Source: DATKLX01 sp035542155
GTDB lineage: Bacteria; Chloroflexota; Anaerolineae; Anaerolineales; Anaerolineaceae
Direction: 5' to 3'
Assembly (NCBI GenBank): GCA_035542155.1
Contig: DATKLX010000233.1
Location: forward strand, 1-41,989
DNA length: 41,989 nt
A model generated the notes under the pieces. The model made no database searches, was not told where the DNA came from, and saw nothing but the letters and a program-made list of their open reading frames with translations. Made by a program: the position numbers and the translations under genes. Shown in pieces: positions 41,334 to 41,989 of the stretch (positions are counted from its first letter, which is position 1; the number at the start of each line of letters is the position of its first letter).

Positions 41334-41669
41334 ATGGACGTGGAGGTGACTAACTATAAGCGCTGCTCGCTGGTCAAAGCTGTCGGAAGGATCGATAGCG
41401 CATCTGCGCCTCAACTCGGTGAGGAATTGGACCAGGTGATGGCCAGGGGCCAATATAAAATCGTCCTGGATTTGAAGAGTGTAGATTTCATCTCCAGCTC
41501 TGGTCTGCGCGTTTTAGTCACCACTCTGAAAAACTGCCGGAAATATAACCGCGGCGACCTGATCCTGGCCCGCGTTCCCGAACGTGTTCATGCCGCGCTG
41601 GATATGGCCGGCTTTCTTCCGTTCTTAAAAATCTTTGATGACGTCACCTCTGCGGTTGGCCATTTCTAA
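41334..41669 (+). CDS. STAS-domain anti-sigma factor antagonist (RsbV/SpoIIAA-like)
   Basis: The protein is 111 aa, the usual length. VGRIDSASAPQLGEELDQV and VLDLKSVDFISSSGLRVLV form the STAS core; a serine in the SSSGL segment is the expected phosphorylation site. Such proteins bind an RsbW-type kinase and release a sigma factor or other partner. Start ATG 41334 is set by GGGAGG 7 nt upstream; the frame extends further upstream without family resemblance. The kinase gene follows after 14 bp. Confidence 0.93.
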   Translation: MDVEVTNYKRCSLVKAVGRIDSASAPQLGEELDQVMARGQYKIVLDLKSVDFISSSGLRVLVTTLKNCRKYNRGDLILARVPERVHAALDMAGFLPFLKIFDDVTSAVGHF

Positions 41670-41683
41670 ATGGCTTGACAGGT

Positions 41684-41989
41684 ATGGCAACAATCGTATA
41701 TCCAGGCCGTTACGACCAGCTATCTGAGATCAGCAAGTTCGTCGAGGAGGCCGCGGAAAATGCCGGCTTTTCGAAAAGCGAAGTCTACTCCATTCAGTTG
41801 GCTGTGGATGAAGCCTGTGCGAACATCATAAACCATGCCTACGGTGGAGAGGGTAAAGGAGATATTGCCTGCACCTGTGAAACGGATACCAGATCGATCA
41901 CCATTACCCTGCGGGACTTTGGTAGACCGTTTAACCCGGATGAGGTGCCTCTGCCCAAGAGGCACACGGATATAAATAATGCAAACGTG
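41684..41989 (+). CDS. RsbW-type anti-sigma factor kinase (cut by the right edge)
   Basis: 102 codons are visible. LAVDEACANIINHAY is the N box of the GHKL ATPase fold with the catalytic Glu and Asn, and LRDFGRPFNPDEVP is the G1 box. These serine kinases phosphorylate the STAS antagonist encoded just upstream. The G2 box lies beyond the edge. No sigma factor gene is visible, so the target may be elsewhere or may be a phosphatase-controlled pathway. Confidence 0.9.
   Translation, partial: MATIVYPGRYDQLSEISKFVEEAAENAGFSKSEVYSIQLAVDEACANIINHAYGGEGKGDIACTCETDTRSITITLRDFGRPFNPDEVPLPKRHTDINNANV

Overview
The window looks like a chromosome segment of a Chloroflexota bacterium, most likely Anaerolineae-like. 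This is an inference. It rests on a moderately high GC content, Thr/Pro 'TPTATxTP' linkers in the exported proteins, a DUF3417-type glucan phosphorylase alongside GH13 and DUF3536-type GH57 glucan enzymes, a MoxR/CoxE/XdhC remnant, and no sign of outer-membrane genes. I see no insertion sequence, phage gene, CRISPR array or rRNA. There is one tRNA (Pro, GGG).

Layout. 1-344: 5' end of ligA (minus). 477-5914: a plus-strand run that I consider the most unusual part of the window. It has a zinc-ribbon membrane protein, a DUF2207-like membrane protein ending in a Cys-Ala repeat tail, an RRE-radical SAM-SPASM enzyme, a paralogue of that enzyme that has lost its iron-sulfur cysteines, and a SAM methyltransferase whose frame joins the paralogue by a -1 shift. 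This reads like a RiPP-style modification cassette acting on a protein tail. 5975-6049: tRNA-Pro. 6110-8671: glucan phosphorylase (minus). 8955-10060: the eroded MoxR-CoxE-XdhC cassette. 10587-11708: a phosphofructokinase-family enzyme with an altered active-site motif. 11743-12170: a candidate structured non-coding RNA of about 390 nt with its own promoter, closing helix and terminator. 12317-14293: PAS-GAF-GAF-HD-GYP protein. 14438-18850: L,D-transpeptidase, hemW, a LysM wall protein and a TipA-like MerR regulator. 18867-24894: thioredoxin reductase, class III aminotransferase, DUF309, a small membrane protein, a cyclase-family hydrolase and a CapA-like lipoprotein. 25061-30679: thiolase, AlkZ-related protein and a very large GH13 protein. 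30786-33153: GH57 and an SDR epimerase (minus). 33379-38472: a glycosidase-like protein, an FtsZ with a changed catalytic T7 loop, two small proteins, an exported glycosidase-like protein and a membrane-anchored protein. 38563-41198: panB-panE-panC. 41334-41989: STAS antagonist and RsbW-type kinase, the latter cut by the window edge.

How the genes work together. GlgP, GH13 and GH57 point to storage glucan turnover feeding glycolysis through the PFK-family enzyme. PanB, PanE and PanC complete the route from 2-oxoisovalerate and beta-alanine to pantothenate. The STAS/RsbW pair is a partner-switching module. Several single genes (ligA, hemW, the MerR gene, DUF309, capA, the L,D-transpeptidase gene) have a -10 box only 5-9 nt upstream of the start codon and no Shine-Dalgarno sequence, which suggests leaderless transcripts. 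Most genes that follow another gene on the same strand do carry a Shine-Dalgarno sequence.
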